Source: Hybos culiciformis
Lineage: Eukaryota > Arthropoda > Insecta > Diptera > Hybotidae
Direction of reading: 5' to 3'
Assembly (NCBI GenBank): GCA_964007475.1
Contig: OZ023273.1
Location: 60,159,834 to 60,223,833, forward strand
Length of the DNA: 64,000 bases
The notes beneath the pieces are model-generated. The model worked only from the letters and a program-made list of their open reading frames with translations, did no database searches and had not been told where the DNA came from. Below are positions 14,501 to 25,113 of this stretch, piece after piece; position 1 is the stretch's first letter; every line of letters begins with the position of its first letter. Made by a program: the position numbers and the translations under genes.

Positions 14501-17500
14501 AAAATTAATTTACTGTGGTAGGTAGCTATAAACAACGCATTAGTATATAACAATGAGACGTTGAATGAAATATTGAAATGAAACTTTTTTATTTGTTCGT
14601 TTATTTACATAAGCATATCATAAGTATATAATTATAACAGTATATTTACTTATTATAAGCTACAAGATTTATTTAAGTTAAAGAATTATATATAAGTAGT
14701 TATAGCAGTGAATTGACTTTACAAATTATTAAATTTACAAAATTATTGAAGTGGAAAAGAATTCAAACAAACTGAGATTTAGATAAATATTGTTAAAAAA
14801 AAAGCCAAAAGCTATTAATTTTTTTTTAAAATAAAGAAACGTTTTACGCTCATTTCTTCGTAAAACATTTCTTCGTAAACATTTCTTCGTAAAACATTTC
14901 TTCGTAAAAACATTTCTTGAAGTAAACGATTTAAGTACCGACTCTAAAGATAAAACCAAGAACGAAATACTTAGCATTTACAATAAATACATACAGGAAA
15001 AAATAAAACTATAAAATATTCAAATGCTTTTTCTGTAATAAAATATTCTGGTTTTATTTAAAAAAAAAATTAAGATTAAAATCTAACACTCTATTGCTAT
15101 ATATGCATATGTAGGTATGTAGTATTCAGAATTATAGATTATAGGTAGGTATACCAATATGAATCAAATCGATAATTTTTATTATTTTTTATTTTAATTA
15201 TGTTTTCGAAATCAGCATTTGACACTACTTATCACAAAATTGATTTTATTTGTGTACCTACTTAATTATGTAATACTTGTGTATGCAGATAAGTAGTTAG
15301 CATCAAAAACTAAAAAAGTTTATACTTAATACTAAATTTTCGTAAAAATATTTCAAAGCTTTTACTCTTAACGGAAAATTAATGCTTATTAAACCCTCTA
15401 TCATCTGAATCAGGGGTGGCCAACCCGCGGCCCGCAAACTTTATCACACCTTTACATATTTATTTTATATATATTTATTTTATAATGACATATATTTTAT
15501 AATATTTTATAATGACATATATATATTTATTTTATAATATATTTATTATATATATTTATTTTATAATGACCAAATTAGTGAAAAGCAACCATAAATTCCA
15601 AAATTAACTTTCGAAATTATGGAGATTTCTTAAAAATTTGAGGAAATTTCAATCTGGCATTCTGGTCTCTGGTACCATTATGTTTACATGTAAGAATAAT
15701 ATTAATAACTCATTAAGTATGTTTCAATTTTTATTCCAAAAAAGTTTCTGTAAGTAGTGTATTTAAATCTAATATGGGGAGAAAAGAGTTAAGATGCATT
15801 TCTACAGTGGCCCACACGATCATATAGGTTGGCCAACCCTGATCTAAAGTAACTCTATCAACCAAACGAATAAAAAATATCGAAAAAAAAATTTAAAAAT
15901 CACAATGCAACTTCGGACAATCTAAGGGCGAATAGGTACAGATAGATTAGGGCAAATATTAAAATCAAATCATTGAAAAATTTGTCGTTTACCAACATTG
16001 ATATTATTTTAATATTTCAATCGATACTTTAGCTCTTCAAAAATTCATATTAAAATTTCTATTGTGCGTGATTTCAGACAAATACCGAATTTTAAAATTC
16101 AGCTCTAACTACTACATAAATATTTTTAAAATATTCTCAAGTATGCAGTAGGTTTACGAAAAGCAAATACTTATATGTACCTAATTTTGTTAAAAACCTG
16201 TGGGTACACGATAAACCTTCTGACTAACTACTTATACCTACAATAAGACACGTCTTGAGAAAATATATGTACACGTACACCTAAGTATATTAAATTGATA
16301 TCAGGATAAGATCAAAATCATAAATTCATTATTACTGATCGTTCAAATTTTATAAAACATTTAAATAATATTTACCTACAAATTGTGAAAAAAAAATATA
16401 AATAAATATTTAAATTAGTTAAGCGAGTTAAGCTTTCAAATACAAACAATATACGTCACTTAGAGTCAATAAGTCTTAATTAAATTATATACAAAAAAAG
16501 CTTATTTTTATAATTTCTAACCTTATTTATTACTACTGAGATGTTCCAAACAGTTGTCAAAACAATAATAATTTTTTTTAAGTTTAGCTAAAAATTTTAT
16601 ATTTCAGATTCTTGAAGAATATATGTTGGATGTAGGTATTTATTATTTTATTGATAATAGTTAGTATTTTTAAATTAAAAATTTAAATTGATATTAATTG
16701 AACTGAATTTATTTTGATTATGTTCTGGATCATGCTTAAAGCGCGTCACGCCTCTCACGAATCGATTTTTGTTGATCGATTAAAGTTGAACGTGAGTTAC
16801 ATGAGAGATATTTTTTCCAACACAGTTGATCACCTTTTTAGTTCATATAGGTATATAGTTAATATCCATTTCAGCAAAAATTTGTAATATGACATTCCCG
16901 ACTATTCGATATTTCAAATGTTTGATTTGTAGTTAGGCATAATATCCACACTATTTCAACTGACCTCGAAAATAAGAACCTATAAGCAAGTTTTTTTTTC
17001 TTAATTTAAAAAATCAATTTTTGGGTAAGTACCCACAAGGTAGGTATTTATTTATTGGATAAAAACAGAAATTTTTATAGTTAACCCATTTAATTTTAAT
17101 TTCTCATAATTTTTATTAGTTGATTTTTTTATTGAAATACGTTACCTAGGATTTTCTAATTAAATTAGGTATAAAAAACATCAGTTTAATGTTGTACACT
17201 ATTCTGTACACTATTATATTAAGATAAGCTAGGTAGGTATAATTAAGATATTTACTTAGGACTTAGAAGTACTAGCAATTTTAATGGTCTATTATAGATG
17301 TAGGTACCTAATTACGCACCTACCTACCTTCTTGTTTACATCAATATTATTGATTTATATAAGATTGATTCTCGGATTGATTATTTTTCAAATTATAATG
17401 AGAAAAAAAAATTCAATCCAACTAAAAAAGCGAAGGTCGTTAAAATATGTTTTTTTTTTTTTTTTTTCAAAAATAAACATATCAAATCAAATTTTACTGA

Positions 17501-18863
17501 CTCATTTTCTTGCGATTACATGAAAATTAAAAGAAAAATGACATAAAAAGTATAAAATTAATTTTTTTAGGGTGTTCCCATTTGACCGTATATTCTGAGA
17601 AAATTGTAACTTATAATAGGTATAGAACTTCATAATAATTCGCAAAGCGCCAAAGCTTTATTATAACGATTTAAGGGTTTGAAACTATTTTTGTTTATTA
17701 TAACTATGTAAGGTTCTTATTTGCTAATAACGTAACCAGACATATACCTGATGTGAAGCGAGTACCTATATACCCATGGGGTTTATAAATTCAGATAGGT
17801 ACCAACGACCCACGTACCTACCCAGTCAAAATTCATTGCCTCTTTTTAGGACCTAGATTCTATATGAAAACATAATTAACATTGCAATACCTATAAATAT
17901 AAATTTCGAAATGATTATGGTCACAACCATTTAGTGGCAGTTGAATAAAATTTATTAAAAAAAAAAAAAAAATAGACTTATTATTAACTGAGTTTAGTAA
18001 CCAATTATAAGTAGCTTGTAGCTACTTAAGTAGGTAACTAATTAAATTTTTTCTTTTGAAGAATTTATTCTTAATTAACTTTATACCTATTCTATCAAGA
18101 ATGTCAACAATAGATAACTACCTACATACAGATATCTACTAAGTATGTACATATTGCAATAAATCGAAAAAAGTTTTTTTTTTGTTTTTTTCTCTCTCAG
18201 ATGAAGGTTACCTATAAGGTGGTGTGAATGGAGATATTTATGTAATAAACCTACTTAGATAACGTATCTATTTTTAATGTCATTCAACCTGAAGACGACA
18301 AAGAAAGTTATAGGCATAGAGGAGGTATAGGTAGTTTAGTTAGGTAGGGTAAGTATGTAGGTAGAAGGCACTTTTTCAAATTAAGCGCTGAATGTTCTTA
18401 ATTTAATCGAACACCTATTTTTTTTACCCATTATATTTTTTTAAAATTATACGATACCTAGTTTTCTATAGTCTTTTTTTTTTTTTTTTAAATTAGGTGG
18501 GAAAAATTGTTTAGATTTTTTTTAATGCAAAAATAAAAATAACAATCTATTTTTTTTTTTTTTTTTTTTGAGTCTGCTTTGACCAGACAGGGGTGGGGTC
18601 TGAATTTTAACCCATTTTTTATTGCAATTTAAATATAACTCTGTATTGTAGTTTATTGTTTTTAAAAAAGGAAAAAGAACAAAATTTAGAAAAAACCACC
18701 TTCTTGAAGAAAAGGAATTGAAAAACACATTTTTTTTTTTTGCTTAATGTTGTTTTTGTTAAGCGTCCGTGTCCGTCGTTGTGCAAAAAAAAAAAAAAAT
18801 TCTTATGAATAAAAAATAAAAAAAAGGAAAAAAATACGCACACAAAAAAAACTCACCGGCCAT
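11578..18863 (-). CDS. tws: PP2A regulatory subunit B55 (twins), short isoform
   Basis: Encodes the B55 WD40 subunit that directs the PP2A catalytic/scaffold core to its substrates; it acts in mitosis and cell-fate signalling. Coding exons on the minus strand: 18863-18857 (ATGGCCG, then GTGAGT), 13514-13363, 12891-12088, 11946-11578. Phases agree at each joint (1, 0, 0), giving 443 aa, the usual B55 length. The start reads [16 protein letters not shown], as in animal B55. Clear family blocks follow: [100 protein letters not shown] and the C-terminal [13 protein letters not shown]. The seven WD repeats span nearly all of it. The first exon carries only seven coding bases, so ORF searches miss it. 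The 5.3-kb first intron is full of MITEs. Calls for the internal exons are secure; the tiny first exon rests on the exact MAG match, donor and phase. Confidence 0.95.
13683..14539. mobile_element. Outer Harbinger-like MITE, TSD TTA
   Basis: Termini are perfect 17-bp inverted repeats, TGCGTTGTTTATAGCTA at 13683 and its complement ending at 14539. Both sides carry TTA (13680-13682 and 14540-14542), the duplication expected of PIF/Harbinger elements. The element lies in the first intron of the short twins isoform. Its interior is interrupted by a related element (14025-14450). No transposase is visible. Confidence 0.68.
14025..14450. mobile_element. Inner Harbinger-like MITE nested in its relative, TSD TTA
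   Basis: The inverted repeats of about 34 bp begin TGCCTTGAGCACAGCTAATA and continue through CCGCAAAGCAATTTT; the complement ends at 14450. TTA flanks both ends (14022-14024 and 14451-14453). Its subterminal sequence (ACCGTAAAAACCGATTTTCT) resembles that of the outer element near 13724, and the block TTTCAGATAAAATTAGCTGT occurs both inside it (from 14371) and just outside it (from 14456). It is therefore a close relative inserted into the outer copy. Confidence 0.7.
14851..14920. repeat. 15-bp tandem repeat, about five copies
   Basis: The unit CATTTCTTCGTAAAA is repeated head to tail with one-base length changes in the A run; the last copy is partial. It makes a short open frame on the minus strand look repetitive. 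It lies in a twins intron and I see no function. Confidence 0.85.
15411..15841. mobile_element. hAT-type MITE
   Basis: It starts CAGGGGTGGCCAACCCGCGG and ends with the inverted partner GGTTGGCCAACCCTG. CAGGG-type ends are typical of hAT elements. The flanking 8-mers ATCTGAAT and ATCTAAAG match at 6 of 8 positions, as expected of an aged 8-bp duplication. The interior includes a run of TATATTTATTTTATAATGAC-type tandem units at about 15460-15570 and no coding region. Confidence 0.68.
15842..18856. other. Intronic DNA of twins, nothing further recognised
   Basis: AT-rich first-intron sequence with TAGGTAGGTACCTAC-like clusters near 17230-17330 and 18300-18370. No exon was found. Confidence 0.5.
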
Positions 18864-20248
18864 TGTCAAATTTCGGCAACAAAATCAATTTTTTTTTTTT
18901 TTTTATTAACTAGGTATGTAATATATATTTTTATTTTATTTTTTAAAAATTTAAAAAAGCATTTAAATTAAATTAATAAAAAAAATAAAATAAAAGAAAC
19001 AGAAAAATAATATAAAATTATCTTAAGTTAATTTATTTTGAACAAAAAAGGTGATTTATTTTCTTCAATTTTCTTACAACAAACAAAAAAAGAAAATGAA
19101 TGTTAAAAAAAAATTCAAATGTCACCAAACATAAATAATTAAAAAAAAATATATAGATTTATTAAAATATTTTCTTCATTCAATTATAAAAAAAAAAAGA
19201 AATGTAATTTAAACTTAAAAAAAAAAAAAAATTAATTAAAAAATTTTCGCTTTTTTTTTTATTTTTCAAACTTAATTTTTTCGCTGGCGTGACTGACTGG
19301 AAGACACTTTTTTACTTAATTCTTTGCAATTTTTTTTTTTTTTTTTGGAAGGTAATCCAACTTTTCAAAACACCTAAAATTTTTAGTTTTTTTCTTTCGG
19401 AAAAAAAAATCTAAAAAAAGAAATTGTAAAAAAAAAACTACTCAAATAAAATAAATTATTTTTTCTTTAATAGGTTTTTCAATAAATCATGTATGTAATT
19501 AATTTAATTTTTTTATTAATTAAGTTTTTTTTTTACATTGATTTAAAAAAAAAAAATTTTATAATTTTCGGAAATTTGAAATCTTTCTTTTTTTTTGCGA
19601 TTGAATAAACATATTGAAGTGTGCGTTTTGAAATAAAAAAATACTATACACTTACACTTTGATAAGTTCTGTTTTTTTTTATGTCACATGCCCACAAAAA
19701 GCACATAAAGTTGGTTGCAAATAATACTGTTGGCCTTTTTCTTCCTTTGTTTATTTTCGATCAAGAAAAAGAAACAAAAGTATCACGTGTTTTCAGTAAA
19801 AGAAATCGAATATATGCGAAAGATTATTTTTTCTCTTTTCATCTTTGCTATTGAAAAAATAAACAAAAAAATTTTGTCGTCACAAACGATTTCATGGCAA
19901 ACAATATAACTGCATAAGCATTGAAACAAATGTCATTATGCCCAACAGATTTTGATATTATTTAAGCCTGGAATTTTGTACTTAAATTACGACAGAAAGA
20001 ACTTTCAAACTCGGTTCATCTTTATATGGTTTACAATTTAGGAAAATTATTCATAAATTTAATCCCTCAATTGGAAATTTCTGTTCACACGATGAATTCA
20101 TTTAACCAATTTAATTTTGTTTTTTTTTTTGTTAAATTTTAAAAATTTAATTTAATCGAATATATAATAATCGATATAATATCCTTTTTAAAAGCGAAGT
20201 CCGTAAAACTTATTATTTTTCTGTTCCTCATTATATTGTTTTGGCGCC
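18864..20248. other. Region upstream of the twins MAG exon, possible 5' UTR and promoter
   Basis: The short-isoform promoter should lie just to the right of 18863 on the minus strand. The sequence is dominated by long T and A runs and I could not point to a TATA box or initiator. Confidence 0.4.
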
Positions 20249-20425
20249 GTGACCGTGATTTGTCCGCGGGACATTTGTCCGCGATGAAATTTGTCTGGAC
20301 TGGCGGTTGGTCAGTCGCCTCCCAACACCCCTCGTTGTGTCGATTGTGAGTGGTTCACGTCATCTGCACTTTACGCTCAAATTTTTAGCAGACAAATGTC
20401 AGTTTGCAAAATGTCATTTGTCCGC
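20249..20425. repeat. Fragment of a GC-rich dispersed repeat, split by the retrotransposon
   Basis: It begins GCGCCGTGACCGTGATTTGT and repeats a TTTGTCCGCG motif. It contains GAGTGGTTCACGTCATCTGC, shared with the repeat fragment at about 52395. It ends in TCCGC where the LTR element begins, and TCCGCG resumes at 25114. The style (TGACCG and TTTGTCCGCG repeats) recalls the hairpin array at 43365-44333. Confidence 0.6.
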
Positions 20426-20621
20426 TGTAATATATTTATATATTAAAATAGTGGTAACACTTAAGTTGGTACTATAATTTATGTAACGAATGGTAACCAG
20501 CAGAATTAATTAGATGTTTTAACTGAAAGTATTCTTTTGTTTTTGTAATTCACTAAAAACTTAATAAATAAAAATATAATTAAAAATACTATTAATATTT
20601 GTTTTAATAACAAATATTACA
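20426..20621 (+). repeat. 5' LTR (196 bp)
   Basis: It starts TGTAATATATTTATATATTA and ends AACAAATATTACA, with a 7-bp terminal inverted repeat TGTAATA/TATTACA. It matches the 3' LTR at every position I compared. AATAAA occurs inside it (ACTTAATAAATAAAAATA) and is the likely poly(A) signal. Confidence 0.96.
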
Positions 20622-20639
20622 TGGTGTCAGGTGGAAATC
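20622..20639 (+). other. Primer-binding site for minus-strand synthesis
   Basis: TGGTGTCAGGTGGAAATC begins directly after the 5' LTR. TGG pairs with a tRNA CCA end, and TGGTGTCAG fits a tRNA-Leu-type 3' end (TGACACCA). The tRNA identity is an inference. Confidence 0.65.
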
Positions 20640-20675
20640 CAACTAAATTAAAGAAAAATCATAAAGATTAATGGA

Positions 20676-21305
20676 ATGGGGGAAAATTTAGAAAAATTTC
20701 CAACCATGTGTTTTGAGACAAACACTTCTGAGAATTGGAAGCGGTGGCTTCAAAGATTTAAAATTCATCTGATTGCGTCAGGTAAGGACGGGTCAGCCAA
20801 TAAAATGAAAATTGCGTTGTTATTGGACAAAATAGGTGAGGATGGCATTAATGTGTACAACACTTTTGGTTTGTCGGATGGTGATGACGTCACGTTAGAC
20901 GCAGTGATTGAAAAGTTTAATACTTACTGCACTCCTTTAAAAAATATAACTATGGAGTCGTTTAAATTTCATGCCATTAAGCAGAAGCAAAGTCAGCCGT
21001 TTGATCAGTTTATGACTGATTTAAAAAATCAAGCAAAATTGTGTGAATTTGAGTGTGGAAACTGCAAGCAATCATACGTTGATAGAATGATCAAGGATCA
21101 GTTAATTATTGCAGTAGCAGACAAAGGGTGTCAAGAAAAATTATTAAGAGAACCTGAGCTAGATCTAAACAAAGCCATTGAATTTTGCAGAATAGTTGAA
21201 TCAAGCAAAAATCATTCGAATTATTGGATAAGTCTGAAAATCGTGAAAATAATGAAAGTAGAAATGTTGATTATGTTGAAAATAAGAATAAAAAATTTCA
21301 GCTAA
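20676..21305 (+). CDS. Retrotransposon gag (capsid) frame
   Basis: From ATG at 20676, 209 codons. It encodes a retrotransposon Gag-type capsid, with WKRWLQRFKIHLIASG near the N-terminus, LDAVIEKFNTYC, an FKFHAIKQKQSQPFDQFM block and a helical end KAIEFCRIVESSK. No zinc knuckle is in this frame; the knuckles follow in the -1 frame. After about residue 178 the composition turns from polar Gag-like to hydrophobic (ISLKIVKIMK...), while the overlapping -1 frame (open from 21200) stays hydrophilic. This suggests that the original frame changed near the A5 run at 21207-21211, and that the last 30 or so residues here are not natural protein. A slippery heptamer A AAA AAT at 21290-21296, 7 nt before the stop, is an alternative explanation. 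Confidence 0.85.
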   Translation: MGENLEKFPTMCFETNTSENWKRWLQRFKIHLIASGKDGSANKMKIALLLDKIGEDGINVYNTFGLSDGDDVTLDAVIEKFNTYCTPLKNITMESFKFHAIKQKQSQPFDQFMTDLKNQAKLCEFECGNCKQSYVDRMIKDQLIIAVADKGCQEKLLREPELDLNKAIEFCRIVESSKNHSNYWISLKIVKIMKVEMLIMLKIRIKNFS

Positions 21306-22186
21306 AAGTACAAAATAATAGTAACATCTGTAAGAGATGCAACAAAGGACATCAATCAAATAATTGCCCAGCTTATGGCAAAACATGTAATAAATGTGGA
21401 CTAAAAAATCATTTTTCTGTTTGTTGCAGAACGCCAAACCAGAATAATCGTCGTATAAATAATGTAGATAGAAATAATGAAGTGACTTCAAATGAAACAG
21501 ATAATATTAGTAATGTATTGATGTTAGCCAAAGTTGGTACAGTTGACAAAAGTGACGAATTGTCCAATGCTTTATGGAAAGAAAATGTAATTGTTCAAGG
21601 TAAGCAGATTAAATTTAAACTTGATTCGGGTGCAGAAGTAAATGTTCTGCCTGTGTATTATTTGAACAAGGATACTATAATAAATAACACCAAAATACAA
21701 TTACAAGCATACGGGAATAGTCAAATTAAGCCACTAGGAATTGCAACATTGCAGGTGAAATCTAATAACAATTTGGTTAAAATTTTAAATTTTGTAATAA
21801 TTAGAGAAAAATTAGAACCATTATTGTCAGGTGATGCATGTATAGAGTTAGGTTTTATAAAAAGAATTTATGAAAATAGGTCAGTTAATAGTTTTTTAAC
21901 TAAAGATGAGTTTATAAAAGAATTTAAAAATCAGTTTATGGGATTGGGATGCTTACCGAATGAGTACAATATTAAATTAAAAAAAGATTATATAGGGGTG
22001 GTGAATGCAAACAGAAGAGTGCCTTTTGGGTTGCACCAAACTCTTAAAAATACTTTAGATGACTTGGAAAAAAGAGAAATTATTACTAAGGTTGATTACC
22101 CGACTGAGTTTGTTAATTCAATGATAATTGTTGAAAAGCCTAATGGGACTCTACGAATCTGTTTAGACCCAAAAAAATTTAAATAA
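21200..22186 (+). CDS. Retrotransposon nucleocapsid, protease and start of RT
   Basis: Open from 21200 (after TGA at 21197), in the -1 frame relative to gag, with no need of its own start. Two CCHC knuckles appear at about 21329-21427 (CKRCNKGHQSNNC and CNKCGLKNHFSVC). The aspartic protease active site follows as LDSGAEVNVLP at about 21620. The start of the RT domain comes near the end (NSMIIVEKPNGTLRICLDP). The frame stops at 22184-22186, inside the RT fingers, right after a seven-A run (22171-22177). The next frame continues the same domain, so this is a break of one reading frame and not a real protein end. Confidence 0.88.
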   Translation: MKQKSFELLDKSENRENNESRNVDYVENKNKKFQLKVQNNSNICKRCNKGHQSNNCPAYGKTCNKCGLKNHFSVCCRTPNQNNRRINNVDRNNEVTSNETDNISNVLMLAKVGTVDKSDELSNALWKENVIVQGKQIKFKLDSGAEVNVLPVYYLNKDTIINNTKIQLQAYGNSQIKPLGIATLQVKSNNNLVKILNFVIIREKLEPLLSGDACIELGFIKRIYENRSVNSFLTKDEFIKEFKNQFMGLGCLPNEYNIKLKKDYIGVVNANRRVPFGLHQTLKNTLDDLEKREIITKVDYPTEFVNSMIIVEKPNGTLRICLDPKKFK

Positions 22187-22193
22187 ACAAATC

Positions 22194-24875
22194 ATGAGAG
22201 AGCATTACAAAATTCCTACCTCTGATGATATTACGGCAAGACTAAGTAATAAAAAGATATTTACTGTTATAGATATGAAGGAGGGCTTTTGGCAAATCAA
22301 ACTAAACAAAGAAAGCTCTGATTTGTGTTGTTTTAACACGCCTTTCGGAAGATACAAATTTAATAGAATGCCGTTTGGTTTGTCAATTGCTCCAGAGATT
22401 TTTCAAAAGAAAATAGTTCAAATATTCGGTAACAGTAAAAATGTTGAAATATATTTTGATGATATGATTATTTCGGGTATAGATGAACAGGAGCATGATT
22501 CTACTTTACGAGAAGTAATGCGAATTGCTCAAAAGTATAATATTAAATTTAATGAAGAAAAACTTCAATTCAAAATGAATTCTGTACACTTTATGGGTCA
22601 AATAATTTCAGAGCACGGAATTAAACCAGACCATAAACATGTGCGGGCCATTCTTGAGTTAGAAACCCCTAAAGATAAAAAAGAATTATTAAGAATTTTG
22701 GGAATTTTTAAATTTTTAGGTAAATTTGTTGATAATTTGTCTAAACATTCAGCATGTCTAAGAGAATTGACCAAAGATAATGTTGTATTTAAATGGGAAA
22801 AACAGCATGATGATGCTTTGTATTACTTAAAGAAACAAATAACTAAACAACCAGTATTAAAATTTTTTGATTTAAATAAAAATATTGTTGTGCAAACGGA
22901 TGCATCTAAGGATGGATTAGGTTGCTGTCTGATGCAAGATAATCAACCTATTGCTTATGCATCGCGTGCGCTAACAACAACGGAACAAAAATATGCACAA
23001 ATTGAGAAAGAACTTCTGGCAGTTGTTTTTGCTACAGAAAAATTTTATCAATTTGTGTATGGAAAAAAATTTAAAGTACAGTCAGATCATAAACCATTAA
23101 TGACAATAGTTAAAAAAGATGTTAACTCAGTTTCTGCTCGCTTACAAAGAATGTTGTTAAAAATTTTAAAATTCGAAATAGAAATAGAATATATTCCGGG
23201 AAAAGACTTGATAATAGCGGATGCATTATCTAGATCTTTCTTAAAAGACCCTGTATGTGATGACCCAGAATTGTTGTATGTAATTCATTCAATTTCAAAA
23301 AATATTACTATGCCTGATCAAAGAAGAGAACAATTTAAAGTTGAAACAAAAAATGATCCAATCTTGTCAAAAGTTTATAATTATGTTGTAGAAAATGCTT
23401 GGCCTGATATGAATAAATTAAACTCTGAATTGAAACATTATTACAAAATAAGACATGAAATTTTAATTTCTGATTCAATTTTATTCTTAAATTATAAAAT
23501 AATAGTTCCAATGAACCTTAGACCCGACATGTTAAAATTCGTACATATGGGTCATTTCGGAATAGAAAAGACTTGTATGAAGGCCAAAGAATATTTGTAT
23601 TGGCCTAACATGGTTAATAATATAAAAAATTTTATAAGTAATTGTTATCAATGTCAAAAATTTAAAAAATCTAATTGCAAAGAACCATTACAGCCGTATC
23701 CCTTATCTGAACGACCGTGGCAAAGAATATCTGCTGATATTTTTGAAATATATAATTTCACTTATCTCGTTATAATAGATTCATATTCTAATTGGATTGA
23801 ACTTATCAAATTAAAAACTAAAACCGCAAATGAATTGATTGAGCATTTTAAAGAGTTGTTTTCAAAATGGGGTATTCCTAATTTTATAGTATCAGACAAT
23901 AATCCATTCAATAGTAGGCAATTCAAAGAGTTCTCTGAAAAATATGGGTTTGAACAGGTTTTTTCTAGTCCTAGATACCCTAAGAGCAATGGACTTGCAG
24001 AAAAAGGAGTATCTATTTGTAAAAATATTATTCGTAAAAGTAATGATTTAGATGAAATCAAATTAGGATTGTTAGAATATAGGAATACTCCGCTTAAACA
24101 CATACAACATTCACCTGCTCAGTTAATGCTATCTCGAAATTTAAAAACTATGATTCCTTGTTCTGAACAGAAGCTTAAACCTTTTATTGTAGATCCTGAA
24201 AAGATATCGACTAAATTAATGTCTAGAAGAGACTCTCAGATAAAATATTATAATAGAAATTCCAAAGAACTTCCGAAATTAGAGAAAAATGAAAATGTCC
24301 TATTAAAGAAAGAAAATATTTGGGTACCAGCCCTCATTATAGATTGTTATAATGATAACTCATTTTTAGTTAAAGACAATGAAGGTAAAGTTTTTAGACG
24401 TAATAGAAGTTTTTTAAGTAAGACAACTATTAAATATGTAGAAAATAAAAAATTAATTGATCATTATGATTTTATTTTAAAAAATATTAATGATAAAAAT
24501 GATAATGTAAAGGAAAATCATATTGTAAATGAAGTCAGATTAGAAAAAAACAAAAATGTTGAAAATAATAATTATAATGTAAATGAAGTCAATTTAGAAA
24601 AAAATAAAAATGTTGAAAATAATAATATTTTAACAAATAATAATACTGAAAATATTAAAGAATCAGAACAAGAAGGAAGTAGTAGTGTTGTTAATATAGT
24701 TAGTGATATTTTGGATATCATTGTTAATTTAAGTAGTAATGATTCTGAATATGACTCAGGCACTGATGATGATGAATTTAGTGTATTTAATATAACAGAA
24801 AATAAAAATGAATATACTTCAAGAGCAGGTAGAATAATTTGTAAACCTGCTTTTCTAAAAGAAAATTATTATATG

Positions 24876-24881
<6 letters not shown>
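22194..24881 (+). CDS. Retrotransposon pol: RT, RNase H, integrase
   Basis: 895 codons from the ATG at 22194, continuing the RT interrupted at 22186. RT: IDMKEGFWQI, FNRMPFGLSIAPEIFQ and the catalytic YFDD (residues 87-90; Gypsy usually YVDD or YIDD). RNase H: QTDAS (234-238), E273, QSDHKPL and IADALSR. Integrase: zinc-binding H451/H454 with C484 and C487, and catalytic D515, D568, E603 (35-residue DE spacing), with SDNNP in place of the common SDNGP. The C-terminal tail after about residue 740 is Asn/Lys/Glu-rich and holds two near copies of an NEVxLEKNKNVENNN unit. All catalytic residues are present, so this part looks capable of activity. Confidence 0.95.

Positions 24882-24910
<29 letters not shown>
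24880..24910 (+). repeat. 31-A run at the polypurine-tract position
   Basis: An uninterrupted run of 31 A residues overlaps the pol stop codon and ends seven bases (CAAAACG) before the 3' LTR. The polypurine tract that primes plus-strand synthesis should sit here, so this run or its end probably serves that role. The run length may be unreliable in assembly. Confidence 0.6.
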
Positions 24911-24911
<1 letters not shown>

Positions 24912-24917
24912 AAAACG

Positions 24918-25113
24918 TGTAATATATTTATATATTAAAATAGTGGTAACACTTAAGTTGGTACTATAATTTATGTAACGAATGGTAACCAGCAGAATTA
25001 ATTAGATGTTTTAACTGAAAGTATTCTTTTGTTTTTGTAATTCACTAAAAACTTAATAAATAAAAATATAATTAAAAATACTATTAATATTTGTTTTAAT
25101 AACAAATATTACA
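24918..25113 (+). repeat. 3' LTR (196 bp)
   Basis: The same 196 bp as the 5' LTR, with no difference seen. It is followed at once by the TCCGC duplication. Confidence 0.96.

Larger units (their letters stand above)
20426..25113 (+). mobile_element. Complete Ty3/Gypsy LTR retrotransposon
   Basis: 4,688 bp, bounded by two 196-bp LTRs with no difference that I can find (TGTAATA...TATTACA) and a perfect 5-bp duplication TCCGC (20421-20425 and 25114-25118). The order is LTR, primer-binding site, gag, zinc knuckles, protease, reverse transcriptase, RNase H, integrase, A-rich tract, LTR. RT before integrase is the Ty3/Gypsy order. There is no envelope frame, so it is a plain retrotransposon, probably of the K02A2.6/mag-like group. 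It lies antisense in the twins interval between the two first exons. Identical LTRs and an intact duplication point to a very recent insertion, yet its coding frame changes twice by one base, both times at or near an A run. Confidence 0.95.

Noticed and set aside
18522..18843. Overlapping Phe/Lys-rich minus-strand frames downstream of the MAG exon
   Set aside because: Long T and A runs in the twins intron create them; there is no family resemblance.
23762..24103. 113-codon minus-strand frame
   Set aside because: Antisense shadow of the integrase core.
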